A DNA stretch of 64,000 nucleotides from Acanthochlamys bracteata (lineage: Eukaryota; Streptophyta; Magnoliopsida; Pandanales; Velloziaceae), in contig CM034137.1 in NCBI GenBank assembly GCA_019914995.1, forward strand, positions 3,038,001-3,102,000, given 5' to 3'. The position numbers and the translations under genes are program-made. The notes under the pieces are model-generated. The model was not told the DNA's origin, searched no databases, and saw nothing but the letters and a program-made list of their open reading frames with translations. Position 1 is the first letter of the stretch. Every line of letters starts with the position of its first letter. Positions 60,901 through 64,000 of the stretch are shown in pieces.

Positions 60901-61638
60901 ATAGAGCAATGAGTTTCATGCCTTATGTTGTCCTTTTTAATGTAGAAGAAAACATGGTTATAATATCAGGTGGTAGGACAGCGAAGAAGAAGCTGCACGC
61001 ACATATATTATCAATGAGCATGACATTGTTCAATTTTTCTGCAACAAATGCTTCTCTCCTAATTGGTAATATACTATATAGCCGTGCTAGTGGCATGGCG
61101 TGCATAAAGGTTATCAGCACCAACAACGCCTGACTGTTGTCATAGGAAAAATTAATACATTAAACCAAAGGTGGAACATCTTACCATTAGTTGTGTCAAG
61201 ATATATAGCTTGTTCATGCAGAAAGTGTTTGTTTTGTGCTCTATTACTTTTAGAATTTGTGCTTCAGTACTTCCCTATAGATACACTAGGTCAATATGGA
61301 TCGTCATTCAATGACAGGACCCTTCCCTTTTGCCATATATTGGTTTCAAGTCCATATCAAGTTTAGATGTTCGTTCCGCAGCTTACCATCAATAGAAAAA
61401 AGAAAAAGAAAACCCTATTAGTTGAGCAATGTTTGTTTCAGCTAATTTTGCTTCTTGACTCAGGGTTGTGAGGTGTGCTGGGCCTCAAGGACACATACTT
61501 AACCTTGGCCATGGTGTTCTTGTGAAGACCCCAGAAGAGGCAGTCGCTCATTTCTTCAATGTTGCACGAGGCTTGAGATATGATGCGCTTTTTGAAAAGA
61601 GTTCTGCAGAGAAGTGGGAGATAGCTGCACAAAATTGA
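57853..61638 (+). CDS. HEME: Uroporphyrinogen decarboxylase, chloroplastic
   Basis: Six exons (57853-57887, 57998-58128, 58662-59044, 59994-60278, 60596-60831, 61464-61638) join in frame to about 414 residues. The first about 55 residues are Ser-rich and basic without acidic residues ([24 protein letters not shown]), a plastid transit peptide. The mature enzyme starts near [20 protein letters not shown], followed by the family signature [13 protein letters not shown], the catalytic-site [12 protein letters not shown] (invariant Asp), [33 protein letters not shown] and the C-terminal LNLGHGV. It decarboxylates the four acetate side chains of uroporphyrinogen III to give coproporphyrinogen III, a step in chlorophyll and haem synthesis. 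All key residues are present. The first intron opens with a long CT run immediately after the donor. Confidence 0.97.
57890..57920. repeat. (CT)n microsatellite at an intron start
   Basis: About 15 CT units follow the exon 1 donor (CCACCAG/GTCTCT) of the uroporphyrinogen decarboxylase gene. The run begins within the donor site itself, so its first CT units form intron positions +3 onward. Confidence 0.9.
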
Positions 61639-63155
61639 CTTTACATTTCTCCAGCAATGAGTAGGCTGTATGATGTTCCAAAACTTTTACTGCTCTGTAA
61701 AGATAAGGAAAAGATGCCGCAACACAGCACTCAATTAAAACAAGAAGAGGTGGCCTTTTTACGTCGTCTTTAAATTTCCGTGCCAGGCCTCTCATAAGTT
61801 TCTGCTTTTTGTCTGATCTAAAATATTCTTTCTGCATGCAGAATCAAAAGAATCCATCATTCGGCATTATTGAATTTTTGAGAGCCAGTAATTCTGCCAG
61901 GGGGTTACTTGTATATAACTTGATTGACGAATGTTCCATTCATGCCAAGCACTATGAACTGGTCTCTTGGCAAGTTGTTCTTCATTGTGGACATAAATGT
62001 AACAAACACAAAGTATTAGTCAGAAGGTTTTTCAATCTACTTTCAGATAAGTGGCTGTGGCACTCGGCATGTTGCAATCTGTATGGAAGCTTAAGTAGCA
62101 AGATCCTTGCTATTTTCTGGGACAAACAGAAAGCAAAGAAACGATTCTATTCTTCTGATATGAATATGTTAAAACAAAAAGCTTAAGCACTTGAAGAAGT
62201 TAACTAACTGCTCCAGTTATTGCCATCCCTTACAACGCTCTGAATGGTTGGTTACCTTGTCATCTCGTATTCCCGTCTGCGTGTCTCTATGAAAGAATTC
62301 TTCGTGGACTGGTCTCAGGTTCCGATATTGTTCTTCTCATGGTTTCGTATATAGCACTAATTCTTGACACTAGAACGAATAGATTTTCAAGCAAGTTTCG
62401 AAGCTTTTGATGATTTTTATTTTGCTACAATGATCGCAGAAATGGGATTGACAGAGATCCTGATAAGGTATGCGACATGGACTGGTGGAAAGAATAATTC
62501 TGGCAGATTATTCTCAGTTGAAATCACAAAGGAATTGGTCTTTTTCTTCTTTCTTTCTGGCAGGTTTTTTGCTGATGCGTGTGGAGAGAAGAAAGCAGTG
62601 AGTTGAGTTCAACTGCGTCAATCAACATGAGATGATGCTTCTAATAAAAATGTCAAATCTTACTATGATAGACTAAGAAGCAACTACTCAATCTACAGTC
62701 AAGTGTCGTACTAACACTAACATCTCAGATATCATCACTACAGTATTAGCTTGAGTATGTGACGAAAACACTAATACAACTTATTGGTGAGTGAAAATGG
62801 ATTGATTTTCTGTTAGCTAGCTAATTATCCTCTTGTTAGATTCTAATTCTCTCTATAATTGAGGAGCAAAGCATCTCCTGATCTTCTCATCGTCCTAAGA
62901 TGTTCTTAATTTCATCTTTGCCTCTATTATTACTACAAAGAATTGTTCCCTTATTTATTCCTTGCTACTTGCAGTGCTTTCATATCTCCGATGACTATTT
63001 ATATACCCTAAAATCTTAAGCATTTCCATCTATCTCACCAAGTGTTGTATACAACCCTTCTTGCACAGCGGCTAAGTTAGCCAGCTATAAGCTGCAAGAG
63101 ATCAAAGATTGACTTAATAAGTTAGTACACAAGATATCACCGAAACTTATAGACA
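61639..63155. other. Intergenic region between HEME-type gene and ALMT gene
   Basis: Holds the 3' flank of the decarboxylase gene and the promoter of the ALMT gene. Open stretches at 61809-62186 and 62364-62606 are long enough to notice, but their translations show no family I know and no splice context. Nothing else is supported. Confidence 0.5.
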
Positions 63156-64000
63156 ATGAACGGAAAGAAGGGAAGTGTAAGGATTGACATTCCGAACGCA
63201 ATGCCGCCGGGAAGATTGAAGAACCCTTCTGGAGAAGAACTGTCGCCTTACAGAAAGTGGGTACGCGATGTTTGGACATTTGCCAAAGAGGACACTAACA
63301 GAGTGACATTTGCTCTCAAAGTAGGGCTTGCTGTCCTGCTTGTTTCACTACTCATTCTCTGCAGAGCTCCATTCGAAGTTTTTGGTAGTAATGTCATTTG
63401 GTCTATCCTCACAGTCGCAATCATGTTCGAGTACACCGTCGGTATGATAAACATTTTTCACTCTCTTGGAAAAATTTGTGTCTAGCGTTTATACAACCAT
63501 TCTTCTAATTTGAGCTCATGTTGTCGATGCGTTAGGCGCTACATTCAACAAAGGTTTCAACAGAGCAGTTGGAAGTTTATTCGCCGGAATATTCGCCAGT
63601 GTAGTAATTCAGATAGCCATATCTAGCGGTCATTTACTAGAGCCTTACGTCATAGGCTTCAGTATCTTTTTCATAGGTGCATAAACACCCTTGTATATCA
63701 GCTTAAGCTTTCAAATCAAGCGGCTACTGATCGTAAAATGTTGAAATGCATGATATGCAGGAGCAGTAACGTCGTTCATGAAGCTATGGCCGACGCTTGT
63801 GCCATACGAGTATGGTTTCAGAGTTACACTTTTCACCTACTGTCTCATCATCGTCTCTGGCTACCGGATTAGTAATCCGTTAAGAACAGCTATGGACAGG
63901 CTCTACTCAATAGCAATCGGTGGACTTGTAGCGGTTCTTGTCAACATCCTCGTTTGCCCTATATGGGCAGGTGAGATGCTTCACAAGGAACTTGTCAAGA
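63156..64000 (+). CDS. Aluminium-activated malate transporter (ALMT) family, 5' part
   Basis: Partial gene, cut by the right edge. Exons 63156-63441, 63536-63676 and 63761-64000+ join in frame to more than 220 residues. After a short hydrophilic start, the membrane domain shows the ALMT pattern: VTFALKVGLAVLLVSLLIL, then WSILTVAIMFEYTVGATFNK (the highly conserved WAIMTVVVVFEFSVGAT region), GFNRAVGSLFAGI, SFMKLWPTLVPYEYGFRV and VSGYRISN, ending with NILVCPIWAGEMLHKELVK. GCAGGTGAG near 63967 could look like a donor, but coding sequence clearly continues through it. ALMTs are anion channels of the plasma membrane or tonoplast carrying malate and other anions. The acidic-poor N-terminus with DVWTFAKEDTNRVTFA resembles the clade that includes ALMT9 and ALMT4-6, but the paralogue is not settled. 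Confidence 0.95.

Noticed and set aside
61809..62606. Two open frames after the decarboxylase gene
   Set aside because: Their translations match nothing I know, and the decarboxylase is already complete at its expected C-terminus.
63961..63975. A possible splice donor GCAGGTGAG in the ALMT exon
   Set aside because: The coding frame reads on as AGEMLHKELVK, which continues the family pattern, so the exon is not ended here.
1..64000. A CRISPR array, bacterial operon or viral genome
   Set aside because: The window has plant introns and plant gene families throughout; repeats are dispersed transposon relics without regular spacer structure.

Overview
The window reads as nuclear DNA of a flowering plant, most likely a dicot. 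Genes are spliced with GT-AG introns, several of them 1-3 kb long. The families are plant-type: reticulon-like B, SLAC1-homologue anion channel, membrane-associated kinase regulator, plastid uroporphyrinogen decarboxylase and aluminium-activated malate transporter. AT-rich intergenic DNA is crowded with decayed LTR retrotransposons and small MITE-like repeats. The species cannot be named from sequence alone.

Layout, left to right. A reticulon-like B gene (262-2756, +). A 16-exon AAA-ATPase gene of the DAA1/MSP1-like type (3945-13291, -), whose 3.2 kb intron holds a TIR1/AFB F-box gene fragment and two foldback elements. A broken U11/U12-59K (PDCD7-like) gene (14966-22985, +), whose first recognisable intron contains a complete but protein-poor LTR element (15283-18091). 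An SLAH3-like S-type anion channel (26820-30702, +). A MAKR6-like gene (33275-34009, -). A CPBP/CAAX-type intramembrane protease gene (35712-39305, -). A gypsy-type gag remnant with its primer-binding site (about 42200-43320). A two-finger PARP-type zinc-finger gene with no catalytic domain (46011-50450, +). A degraded copia polyprotein (52313-54721, +). A plastid uroporphyrinogen decarboxylase gene (57853-61638, +). The 5' part of an ALMT gene running off the right edge (63156-64000, +).

Intron-exon structures were read by hand. Exon lengths and phases close without conflict for all seven intact multi-exon genes. The genes are ordinary plant housekeeping and transport loci and do not form a cluster or pathway. 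Two of them (SLAH3-like and ALMT) encode anion channels, which looks coincidental.

The less expected content is the fossil material: the fragmented minor-spliceosome gene split by a retroelement, the captured auxin-receptor fragment, the paired foldback repeats in TA microsatellites, and a zinc-finger-only relative of DNA 3'-phosphatase/PARP proteins with duplicated linker exons and exon-like debris downstream. I saw no tRNA, rRNA, CRISPR array or convincing new multi-gene system.
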